A DNA stretch of 6,894 nt from Chloroflexota bacterium (GCA_011051745.1 DRKO01000475.1:1-6894); one strand, 5' to 3'; shown: positions 1 through 5,857, numbered from the stretch's first letter. Notes: a model not told the origin generated them from the sequence alone. A program made the numbers and translations.

Positions 1-516
1 ATGGCACTTGCGCCCGCCAGCGTGGACCTGGCCGCCGCCGAAGTGCAGCTTGTCAACGCCGAAGGGCGTGCCCATCGTCTGGAACGCGCCCTCCAGCGTA
101 ACCGCGTTCCGTTTGACTTCATTGTAATAGATACACCGCCCAGCCTGGGCTTACTCACCCTCAACGGGCTGGTGGCTGCAGGCGAGGTTCTGATCCCCGT
201 ACAGTGCCATTATCTGGCAATGCGGGGGGTGCGGGCCCTGATGGAGACCATCTGGCGCGTCAAACGCCGCCTCAATCCGGAGTTACGCCTGCTGGGGCTG
301 CTCCCCACCATGTACGACTCGACCTCACGCCATAGTTCGCAGGTGGTGCGTGAGTTGCGTGAGGTGTTCGGTTCCAGGGTCTTCGACGTGGTGATCAAGA
401 ACAGCACCCGCTTTGCCGAGGCCCCCGTTGCCAACCGAACGCTTGTCGAATACGATCCCGATCACGAAGGGGCAGTCGCCTACCGGAAGTTAGCGGAGGT
501 TATCGCGAATGGGTAG
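1..516 (+). CDS. ParA/Soj-family partitioning ATPase, C-terminal part (5' end outside window)
   Basis: This is the C-terminal 171 residues of a ParA/MinD-superfamily ATPase, which uses ATP-dependent dimerisation, usually on DNA, to position chromosomes, plasmids or protein cargo. The Walker B segment FIVIDTPPSLGLLTLN (about residues 40-55 of the visible part) is typical. IPVQC, LNPELRLLG, PTMYD, the FAEAP turn and the closing GA.AYRKLA all align in order with Soj. By alignment from memory to B. subtilis Soj, the Met at base 1 falls inside the fold, so roughly 85 residues including the Walker A lysine lie upstream; base 1 is not a real start. The normally conserved EYYALEG reads HYLAMRG, and the IPRN region reads IKNSTR, so this is a divergent, probably non-chromosomal ParA. 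It overlaps the next gene by 8 bases, and no ParB follows. Family assignment is firm; the cargo is unknown. Confidence 0.93.
   Translation: MALAPASVDLAAAEVQLVNAEGRAHRLERALQRNRVPFDFIVIDTPPSLGLLTLNGLVAAGEVLIPVQCHYLAMRGVRALMETIWRVKRRLNPELRLLGLLPTMYDSTSRHSSQVVRELREVFGSRVFDVVIKNSTRFAEAPVANRTLVEYDPDHEGAVAYRKLAEVIANG
495..500 (+). promoter_or_regulatory. Shine-Dalgarno site for the 4-TM membrane protein
   Basis: GGAGGT lies inside the last codons of the ParA gene, with an 8-base spacer to the ATG at 509. It fixes that start even though it overlaps the upstream stop codon, and it implies translational coupling of the two genes. Confidence 0.75.
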
Positions 517-2059
517 TACGGGTTATGAGACAGAGCGCGACGAGGAGGCCCCCCCTTCTGAGGATACGTCTCTTGAGGGGAAGGGCTGGGATATTCTGGT
601 CGGCGGGAAAGAGAATCTGCGCCGCATGGGCGGGGAAGACTTCTTCGACCTGATCCGATCCCCCGATTCAGATTCCCCCGCCCCTACCGAAGAAGAGGAA
701 ATTGACCTGATCCTGAAAGCCGGTGCGGCCACACCTGCGCCGGGGGAGGCCCCTCCAGAGGAGGCCTTCTGGGATCGGGGGAGGGGGCCGCAGGCCGCCG
801 AGGAGGCCCCTGCGCTCAACCAACCTGTGGCTGCCGCCCCGCGCGATCTGAGTCCTCAGGACCTTGCCGGTGTCTCCGCCGCTGCCGATAGCGAACCCCC
901 GCCCCGTGATCTCTCGCCGGAGGAACTGGCTGCCCTGGCGGGGACCGCACCGGTGGTCGGAGAGGACACAGCAACAGAGGGGCTTCCGCTGGGTGAGCCG
1001 GGAGGCGAGCTGACAGGCCCCTTACCGGAAGAACCAGAGCACCCCCCCGAAGCGACTACGCCGGAGTCGGAACCGGTGACTGCGCCTGCCTCCCGACCAG
1101 CCCCGTCCGCCCCACCGGAAGAACCGGTTGGCGGCGAGGTTGCCCCGCTGGAGAGGGTGGAGGGTTCGCCGGAAACGCTCCCTCGCTCTGTTTCGGCCAT
1201 GCCGCTCTGGCCGATGCCGGAGGCCAGGCACGGCGGCGGAGGAGGTGATCCCTTTGAAAGGCCGCCTTTCTCGCCGGGTGAGAACGATCTGGTGCTCCCT
1301 CCCGACGAGGATATTCAGGATATGCTGGTCACCAGGGAGCGCATCCAGGAGCTCTGGGAGGACATTAACGAAACCTACGATCAACTGATCCGGGGCGGGC
1401 AGGGATATACATACGCCGCCACGGATCGGGCGATCAGCGAGTTGAGGAAAGCCCGCGAGTTGCTCGTCTCCGGCCCGGACAACTTCGATGAGGCCGAGAA
1501 ACTCGTCGCAGGTGTCCGTGCAAGGCTCAAGCGCGAGGAGAAGGCCCGTGAGTGGACACGGAAGCGCGGTCCCTGGCTGAGCCTCTATCTGGTCGCCTGG
1601 CTTCTGGCGCTTCTGCTGGGCGTGGTCTTCCTGAGTAGCTGGCTGGAGAATCTGATCGCCCCCTATGTGCCCGACTGGATCGGATCAAGCTGGCTTACGG
1701 CTGGCCTGTTCGGGAGTCTGGGCGGCACGGTAGGAGCCTTCTGGGTCCTGATCAAGCACACGGCCATCCGGCGGGATTTTGACCCTGTACACACGCCCTG
1801 GTATCTCAGTAACCCGTTCATGGGATATTTCGTCGGCGTTCTCACCGCTCTGATCGTGAGCGGCGGCGGCAGTGTGCTATCCACCGTAGCGGGTGTTCCC
1901 AGCTCCGCCGAGCCGGGTAACACCGGCACGCCTCTCCTCTACGTCCTCAGTCTGGCGGCAGGCTTTAATCAGAACGTGCTCTGGCAATTGATTGACCGTC
2001 TCACTCAGGCTTTCATTCCGGGGACAGAGGACGAGGGAGAGAACGACCTCACCATATGA
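509..2059 (+). CDS. Acidic, disordered N-terminal region fused to a four-helix membrane domain; unknown function
   Basis: I do not recognise a named family. Residues 1-270 are low complexity and rich in Pro, Glu, Ala and Gly, almost certainly disordered, with a short tandem repeat (PRDLSP..L) at 111-142. Residues about 271-350 are charged and look helical or coiled-coil. The basic run REWTRKRG just before the first membrane helix places the N-terminal region in the cytoplasm. Helices are predicted near 355-379, 394-416, 435-455 and 474-490, giving N-in/C-in topology. The segment GSLGG..GAFWVLIKH...RRDFD....WYLSNPFMGY..G, followed by AGFNQNVL..LIDRL, resembles a membrane domain I recall from hypothetical proteins of Chloroflexota and Cyanobacteria; this is from memory. 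The start is set by a strong ribosome site inside the ParA gene. The 8-base overlap with ParA suggests it could be the ParA partner or membrane anchor, which is inference. Confidence 0.9.
   Translation: MGSTGYETERDEEAPPSEDTSLEGKGWDILVGGKENLRRMGGEDFFDLIRSPDSDSPAPTEEEEIDLILKAGAATPAPGEAPPEEAFWDRGRGPQAAEEAPALNQPVAAAPRDLSPQDLAGVSAAADSEPPPRDLSPEELAALAGTAPVVGEDTATEGLPLGEPGGELTGPLPEEPEHPPEATTPESEPVTAPASRPAPSAPPEEPVGGEVAPLERVEGSPETLPRSVSAMPLWPMPEARHGGGGGDPFERPPFSPGENDLVLPPDEDIQDMLVTRERIQELWEDINETYDQLIRGGQGYTYAATDRAISELRKARELLVSGPDNFDEAEKLVAGVRARLKREEKAREWTRKRGPWLSLYLVAWLLALLLGVVFLSSWLENLIAPYVPDWIGSSWLTAGLFGSLGGTVGAFWVLIKHTAIRRDFDPVHTPWYLSNPFMGYFVGVLTALIVSGGGSVLSTVAGVPSSAEPGNTGTPLLYVLSLAAGFNQNVLWQLIDRLTQAFIPGTEDEGENDLTI
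839..934 (+). repeat. Tandem 21-codon repeat, PRDLSPxxLA motif
   Basis: Residues 111-121 (PRDLSPQDLAG) and 132-142 (PRDLSPEELAA) of the membrane protein form a direct repeat with a 21-residue period. Conservation is in the first ten residues, and the rest of each unit drifts to Ala/Gly/Pro. Embedded in a disordered region, a repeated D-L-S-P-E-E-L core looks like a short helical binding motif, though no partner can be named. Confidence 0.7.
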
Positions 2060-2100
2060 GCATTCTGGTTTCCGTGACTCTCTCAGCCGGGATTGCGTGA
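2056..2100 (+). other. Possible 14-codon linking ORF between two operon genes
   Basis: An ATG at 2056 overlaps the TGA stop (2057-2059) of the upstream gene in the classic ATGA arrangement. It opens a 14-codon frame, MSILVSVTLSAGIA, whose TGA (2098-2100) directly abuts the ATG at 2101 of the next gene. It could relay ribosomes across the 41-base gap, since the next gene has only a weak GGGA (2089-2092) ribosome site. The nearest purine-rich run (GGGAGAG, 2035-2041) is about 14 bases upstream, rather far for a good Shine-Dalgarno. It may be chance. Confidence 0.25.
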
Positions 2101-3348
2101 ATGAGCAAACGTGCGCTGTGGACCTGGGCAATAGGGGTGACGCTGGCGGCGCTCTCAGCCCCGGTGGCGCTGGCCGCGCCGCCCCCACAGGGCGATTCAC
2201 CCTCGCCCACCCCGACGGAGACGGAGACCCCCGTTTACTCTGGCCCGACATCTACGCCCACGGCCACTCTCCTGCCGCCTCCCACCAGAGGAGGGCGTGC
2301 GGCGTTTCAGAATGCAGGGGTGTGGGTGGCTCCCCTCATCGAGGCAGACACAATTGACGCTCTGGACTACGGCGAGGTGATCTATCCGGTTGCCCGTAGC
2401 GCCAATGGCGTCTGGATCGCGATCAATCGGGAAGGGAACATCTACTGGGTTCTGGCCCGTCAGATCGTGTGGGACCCGGCTCTCGATCTGGCGGCGTTGC
2501 CGATCTTCATCCCGCCTTTTACCTCAACGCCCCTGCTCACCACTCCGGCCCCGACCGGGACCGGCACACCTCTGCCCCCCGCAGCCGCGACTCCCCGGCC
2601 CCCGGCGACTCCGGCTCCTTCGGCGCTGCCCCCGACTCAGCCTCCGGCGCCCACCAGCCCACCCGCGCCGTCCGCGACGCCGGTCGCGGGCGTGGCCCTG
2701 CCACCTTCGGCCACGCCAACCCCGGCCATATCAGAGGGCACGCGCCCCGACATCCAGAGTCTTCTGGGCAGTCTGCCCCCCGGCCTCGGCTCGTGGCTGG
2801 GCGGGGGAGTGATGTTCATTGCGCTTGTCCTCTACGCCGGTCGCTGGATGGCTGGTCGCCGCGAGTTGCGGCGTTACGCCGATGGCTTCGTGCTGACAAA
2901 ATGCCCGGTCTGCCAGAGAGGCCACCTGCATCTGGAAGAACACGTCCTCCATCCCCTTGGGATTCCGCACGTCCGCCGCTCGGTGCGCTGCAATACCTGT
3001 CGCTCGGTGCTGCGCGAAACGCGCTCAGGTTTCTGGCGTTACACGATTGATCCGTTCATGAACCCCGATCTGGCCGCCGAATTCAATGCGCGGGAGTTCA
3101 GCGACGAGGAATTGATCGCGTTTGCCGGGCAGGCCCGGCAGTACAAATCGCAACTGGTTGAGCAGGAAGAGGCATCGGCCTCCCCCGAATTTGAGGAGAT
3201 CGTCGAGGAAATCCTGAAGAGGGAGCTCCCCCCCTCTGAGGAGGAAACGGCAGGTGAAGCGCTCGCCGAATCCAGTGAATCCTCCAGCGATGAAATCGGG
3301 GCAGCATCGGACGCTGAAGAGTCTTCTGAGGACTCTGAAGAGGAGTAA
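2101..3348 (+). CDS. Single-pass membrane protein: extracytoplasmic SH3-like domain, cytoplasmic zinc ribbon and acidic tail
   Basis: Function is unknown, but the architecture is clear. Residues 1-25 form a signal peptide (basic MSKR, hydrophobic core, likely cleavage after VALA). Residues about 68-133 look like a bacterial SH3-like domain: G91 in YGEV, then ANGVWIAI, then YWVLARQI. Such domains often bind cell-wall or surface ligands. Residues 138-215 are a Pro/Thr/Ala stalk. A membrane helix lies near 230-248, followed by a basic stop-transfer (RWMAGRRELRR), so the C-terminal part is cytoplasmic. That part has CPVC (C268, C271) and CNTC (C297, C300), a zinc-ribbon pair, then RSVLRE and WRYTIDPF. 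The last 35 residues hold 15 Glu/Asp, 9 Ser and no Lys or Arg. It sits 41 bases after the previous gene and is probably co-transcribed with ParA. It may sense or tether the wall outside and recruit a partner inside; that is inference. Confidence 0.9.
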   Translation: MSKRALWTWAIGVTLAALSAPVALAAPPPQGDSPSPTPTETETPVYSGPTSTPTATLLPPPTRGGRAAFQNAGVWVAPLIEADTIDALDYGEVIYPVARSANGVWIAINREGNIYWVLARQIVWDPALDLAALPIFIPPFTSTPLLTTPAPTGTGTPLPPAAATPRPPATPAPSALPPTQPPAPTSPPAPSATPVAGVALPPSATPTPAISEGTRPDIQSLLGSLPPGLGSWLGGGVMFIALVLYAGRWMAGRRELRRYADGFVLTKCPVCQRGHLHLEEHVLHPLGIPHVRRSVRCNTCRSVLRETRSGFWRYTIDPFMNPDLAAEFNAREFSDEELIAFAGQARQYKSQLVEQEEASASPEFEEIVEEILKRELPPSEEETAGEALAESSESSSDEIGAASDAEESSEDSEEE

Positions 3349-3372
3349 CCTCCGGCTACTCCTCGGTTACTC
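3340..3372. terminator. Overlapping inverted repeats at the convergent gene ends (possible bidirectional terminator)
   Basis: GAGGAGTA (3340-3347) can pair with TACTCCTC (3357-3364). Alternatively GAGTAACC (3343-3350) can pair with GGTTACTC (3365-3372). The two hairpins are mutually exclusive and span both stop codons (TAA 3346-3348 on plus; TAG 3358-3356 on minus). The genes are only 7 bases apart, so termination has to occur here or inside the opposing gene. There is no T-run on either strand, so a classic intrinsic terminator is not supported. Confidence 0.35.
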
Positions 3373-4645
3373 GCTCGATCTTTGCCCCTAGCTGGCGGAG
3401 CTTGCCGTCCACGTCCTCATACCCCCGATCAACCTGAGCTACATTGCGGATGATGGTTGTGCCTTCCGCGCACAGGGCCGCCAGCACCAGCGCCATCCCG
3501 GCCCGGATGTCCGGGCTGGTGATGCGCTCCACCTCTCCCCGTAGCTGGGTCGGGCCCTGTATCAGGCAACGATGCGGGTCGCAGAGGACGACCTGTGCCC
3601 CCATGTAGACCAGTTTATCCACAAAGTAGAAGCGGCTGTCGTACATCCACTCATGAAACAGAACCGTTCCCTCTGCCTGAGTGGCAACCACCAGCGCGAT
3701 GCTCATCAGGTCGCTGGGGAAGGCAGGCCAGGGCTGGGCTTTGATCTCCGGTATCCGGTTGCCGATGTCCGGGACGATCTTCAAGGGCTGATATTCGGGA
3801 ACGATCACGTCGTCGCCCTCTACTTCCCAGTGCACGCCCAGCCGATTGAAGACCAGAGCGATCATCTTGAGATGCTCCGGCGAGGCGTTTTTAATGCGCA
3901 CGCGCCCGCGCGTCACAGCCGCCGCGCCGATGAAGCTCCCCACCTCCAGATAATCGGCCCCAACCCGGAACTCGCCGCCGCCCAGTCGTTCTACCCCCTG
4001 AATGGTCAGCACATTCGACCCGATCCCCTCGATCTGAGCGCCCAGCCGGTTCAGGAAGTGGCACAGGTCCTGCACGTGCGGCTCGGAAGCCGCGTTGCGA
4101 ATGATGGTCGTGCCCTCCGCCAGCACCGCCGCCATGATGGCGTTCTCAGTGGCCGTTACGCTGGCCTCGTCCAGCAGAATATCCGCGCCGCGCAGGCCGT
4201 CTGTGGTCAGGGTGAAATGATCGTTCATGTCAAAGCGGGCGCCGAGTGCCTGAAGGGCCAGCATGTGCGTATCCACCCGTCGCCGCCCGATGATGTCCCC
4301 GCCGGGGGGCGGGAGTTCCAGCCGTCCCAGACGGGCCAGCAGAGGCCCGGCCAGTACGATGCTGGCCCGGATTTGCCCGGCCAGCCTGCGATCCACCACA
4401 TGGGTGGTGACCTCTCTGGCATGGACGCGCCAGCTTTTCGCTCCGGCGCTTTCAACGTCCACGCCCAGGCCACGCAGGATGTTGATCATCGTCCGAACAT
4501 CGGCGATGTCCGGCACATTATGCAGGATAACTGGCTCCTCTGTAAGCAGGCAGGCCGGCAACAGTTTAAGCGCCGCGTTCTTGTTGCCGCTGGCTGTGAT
4601 GGTACCGTTGAGGGGAACCCCCCCCTGAATGACGAAACGGTCCAT
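3356..4645 (-). CDS. murA: UDP-N-acetylglucosamine 1-carboxyvinyltransferase with Asp in place of the fosfomycin-target Cys
   Basis: MurA transfers enolpyruvate from PEP to UDP-GlcNAc, the first committed step of peptidoglycan synthesis in the cytoplasm. The 429-residue length is normal (E. coli 419). Against E. coli MurA recalled from memory, the expected residues are present: K22-N23 in SGNKNAALK, R93 in IRASI (E. coli R91), D312 in PAFPSDL (D305), R338 in DSRF (R331), D379 and R381 in SPDIRAG, and R407 in DRGYE (R397). The active-site loop reads PGGDIIGRR, so D117 (codon 4297-4295) replaces Cys115, the residue alkylated by fosfomycin. The same Asp occurs naturally in Mycobacterium tuberculosis and Chlamydia MurA. 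The start matches the family's MDxF opening, with AAGGAT (4660-4655) 9 bases upstream. It follows the DUF62 gene by 40 bases, probably as one transcript. Confidence 0.97.
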   Translation of the reverse strand: MDRFVIQGGVPLNGTITASGNKNAALKLLPACLLTEEPVILHNVPDIADVRTMINILRGLGVDVESAGAKSWRVHAREVTTHVVDRRLAGQIRASIVLAGPLLARLGRLELPPPGGDIIGRRRVDTHMLALQALGARFDMNDHFTLTTDGLRGADILLDEASVTATENAIMAAVLAEGTTIIRNAASEPHVQDLCHFLNRLGAQIEGIGSNVLTIQGVERLGGGEFRVGADYLEVGSFIGAAAVTRGRVRIKNASPEHLKMIALVFNRLGVHWEVEGDDVIVPEYQPLKIVPDIGNRIPEIKAQPWPAFPSDLMSIALVVATQAEGTVLFHEWMYDSRFYFVDKLVYMGAQVVLCDPHRCLIQGPTQLRGEVERITSPDIRAGMALVLAALCAEGTTIIRNVAQVDRGYEDVDGKLRQLGAKIERVTEE

Positions 4646-4654
4646 ACCACATCT

Positions 4655-4660
4655 ATCCTT
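4655..4660 (-). promoter_or_regulatory. Shine-Dalgarno site for murA
   Basis: Read on the minus strand, AAGGAT stands 9 bases before the murA ATG at 4645. It lies in the 40-base gap after the DUF62 stop. No convincing promoter is seen in the gap, which agrees with co-transcription from upstream. Confidence 0.65.
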
Positions 4661-4685
4661 GTTTCCTGGTTGGAGTCACTCAGAG

Positions 4686-5537
4686 TTAGAGATGGATGGT
4701 CACGGTGTCACCGACGTCAATGCCAAGCACCTTATTGGCGTTGCCCTGGTTGATGGCGAGTTCGAGCTCGCCGTTGCTCCCCACCAGTGCAATGGTCTGT
4801 CCGACCTCAACCTGGCTGTAGGTCTGGTGGATGCCCTGAAAATTGTGCCAGCCTGAGGTCACTCGCGCCCGCCGCGCGTTGATACGCACCGGCTGCTCCA
4901 GATCGGTGCTTGCCATGATGGGCTGTAGCTCCAGCCACTCTTCATCAAGCCATTTCAGATGCATGATGTTGGTCAGCACATTTCCGAAACGGTCAATCTG
5001 GATCACCTCGCCCCGGATAACCTCCGGCGTGATGGAGAGCGGCGGGAAAGAGAGCATTACGGGGTCCTCAAGGGGAGACCCGACGTCATCGAGGGTTGCC
5101 CCGCCTGCCAGATGGGCGGCCACCGGGCTGAAGATATCCCGCCCGTGGAATGTGTAGCTGGGCGAAGGCAGCCAGTACTCCGGTTTATCCAGTGTGACGG
5201 CCCGGCTCTCCGGCTCGGCGAGCCAGACATAGGTCAGCACGCCGTTATCTGGAGCGACAAAGCGTCCGCGCGGGGTCTCAACCGCAATAGGGTGTCGCTT
5301 TCCCCCTACGCCGGGGTCAACGACCACCAGATGAACGGTGTGAGACGGGAAGTAGGTATACACGCTTGAGAGGATCAGAGCGGCCTGGCGGATATCCTGA
5401 GGAGCCACTTCGTGGCTGATGTCCACCAGCCGCGCTTCCGGTGTGATGCTGAGCATCACGCCCCGCATTGCGCCGACGTAACCGTCGCGCTCACCGAAAT
5501 CCGTTAGAAGAGTAATGATCGGGTGTGGCTTTGCCAT
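4686..5537 (-). CDS. SAM hydroxide adenosyltransferase (DUF62 / SAM hydrolase family)
   Basis: Members of this family split S-adenosylmethionine with water into adenosine and methionine and share a fold with the fluorinase and chlorinase. Visible signatures, numbered from the chosen ATG, are TDFG (12-15), VDPGVGGKRHPIA (73-85), APDNG (95-99), FHGRDIF (130-136) and IDRFGNVLTNI (181-191). The Asp-Arg-His triad described for archaeal PH0463 maps to D74, R81 and H131; the 7-residue D-to-R spacing agrees with what I recall. Length is 283 residues, a usual size. A TTG at 5573 would add 12 residues. I prefer the ATG at 5537 because the family begins just before the TDFG strand and because the upstream codons overlap a promoter. 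No Shine-Dalgarno is seen. It leads the pair with murA. The physiological role of the family is unsettled, and nothing here indicates halogenation. Confidence 0.93.
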   Translation of the reverse strand: MAKPHPIITLLTDFGERDGYVGAMRGVMLSITPEARLVDISHEVAPQDIRQAALILSSVYTYFPSHTVHLVVVDPGVGGKRHPIAVETPRGRFVAPDNGVLTYVWLAEPESRAVTLDKPEYWLPSPSYTFHGRDIFSPVAAHLAGGATLDDVGSPLEDPVMLSFPPLSITPEVIRGEVIQIDRFGNVLTNIMHLKWLDEEWLELQPIMASTDLEQPVRINARRARVTSGWHNFQGIHQTYSQVEVGQTIALVGSNGELELAINQGNANKVLGIDVGDTVTIHL

Positions 5538-5543
5538 GCGGGC

Positions 5544-5573
5544 ATTGTACCGTGAGGAGATGCTCAGGTGCAA
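5544..5573 (-). promoter_or_regulatory. Candidate sigma70-type promoter giving a leaderless DUF62-murA transcript
   Basis: On the minus strand TTGCAC (5573-5568), an 18-base spacer and TACAAT (5549-5544) form a close match to the consensus. Only six bases (GCCCGC) separate the -10 box from the ATG at 5537, so transcription would begin at or next to the A of the start codon. The absence of a Shine-Dalgarno upstream of that ATG fits a leaderless message. Confidence 0.6.
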
Positions 5574-5652
5574 AAAGCACCCCGGGGTAGTCTTTCAGGA
5601 ATATGAGAGAGTTTTGTACAGATTCTTGCCATGTTCCACGTCATCCGGCAAA

Positions 5653-5682
5653 AGTGATGGTAAAATAGAAGAAACTATCACT
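5653..5682 (+). promoter_or_regulatory. Extended -10 promoter overlapped by an inverted repeat (possible operator)
   Basis: TGGTAAAAT (5658-5666) is an extended -10 element; the -35 region is weak. It sits in the dyad AGTGATGGT (5653-5661) / ACTATCACT (5674-5682), nine positions with one imperfect (G-T) pair and a 12-base AT-rich centre. A dyad over the -10 box is typical of a repressor operator. It could instead form a hairpin at the start of the transcript. No regulator gene is in view. Confidence 0.4.
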
Positions 5683-5705
5683 CGTGGGCGATCTCTCTGC
5701 TTGTT

Positions 5706-5834
5706 CAGAGCCGGACCCCGCGCGGCTCTGGTACACCTTTCGCTCTGCCCCAAATTTTTATCATCGGGCTGCGGCAACAGCCCACTGCTCGACCCACTCT
5801 GCGGGAACGGGAGGAGCGTGTACGCCCGTTTCCG
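5706..5834 (+). ncRNA. Structured 5' leader with three successive hairpins (candidate cis-regulatory RNA)
   Basis: Hairpin 1 pairs CAGAGCCG (5706-5713) with CGGCTCTG (5723-5730). Hairpin 2 pairs GGGCTG (5766-5771) with CAGCCC (5778-5783). Hairpin 3 pairs 5802-5811 (CGGGAACGGG) with 5825-5834 (CCCGTTTCCG), ten pairs with one G-U. CAGAG (5706-5710) could alternatively pair with CTCTG at 5695-5699 or 5743-5747, so switching is possible. Hairpin 3 ends nine bases before the ribosome site. I recognise no known riboswitch or T-box consensus. Confidence 0.35.
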
Positions 5835-5843
5835 GTGAGGTAT

Positions 5844-5850
5844 AAGGGAG
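5844..5850 (+). promoter_or_regulatory. Shine-Dalgarno site for the opine-dehydrogenase-family gene
   Basis: AAGGGAG lies 7 bases before the ATG at 5858 and decides that start. It is placed just after the third leader hairpin, where structure or a bound factor could affect ribosome access. Confidence 0.75.
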
Positions 5851-5857
5851 AATTGCA

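Larger units (their letters stand above)
5538..5857. other. 320-base divergent intergenic region between DUF62 and opine dehydrogenase genes
   Basis: No convincing gene lies here. Frames that cross it in either direction run into the flanking genes and have no recognisable product. It holds the minus-strand promoter near 5544-5573, a candidate plus-strand promoter within a dyad at 5653-5682, and three hairpins between 5706 and 5834. A T-rich stretch (ATTTTTA, 5754-5760) lies about 24 bases past the first hairpin, too far for a standard intrinsic terminator. Confidence 0.7.

Noticed and set aside
1..3. ATG at base 1 as the true ParA start
   Set aside because: The alignment with Soj places this Met inside the protein, after the Walker A region, so it is a coincidence of the window edge.
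509..1300. Pro/Glu-rich coding stretch as a possible VNTR or recombination repeat at DNA level
   Set aside because: Apart from the two-copy 21-codon unit, only short matches such as ACCGGAAGAACC (1024-1035, 1114-1125) are found. These reflect repeated use of the same amino acids, not a regular array.
3572..4753. A 393-codon plus-strand frame covering most of murA
   Set aside because: It is antisense to a complete, well-conserved MurA. Its translation has no recognisable domain, and such long frames arise from codon bias in GC-rich genes.
5706..5760. Intrinsic terminator made of the 5706-5730 hairpin and the ATTTTTA run
   Set aside because: The T-rich stretch starts about 24 bases after the stem, and the T-run is interrupted, so it does not fit a standard terminator. 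It could only matter through a different fold.
5690..5760. T-box or known riboswitch in the opine dehydrogenase leader
   Set aside because: CTGGTACACC faintly recalls the T-box UGGNACC, but the surrounding consensus and specifier stem are not visible, and no other known class fits.
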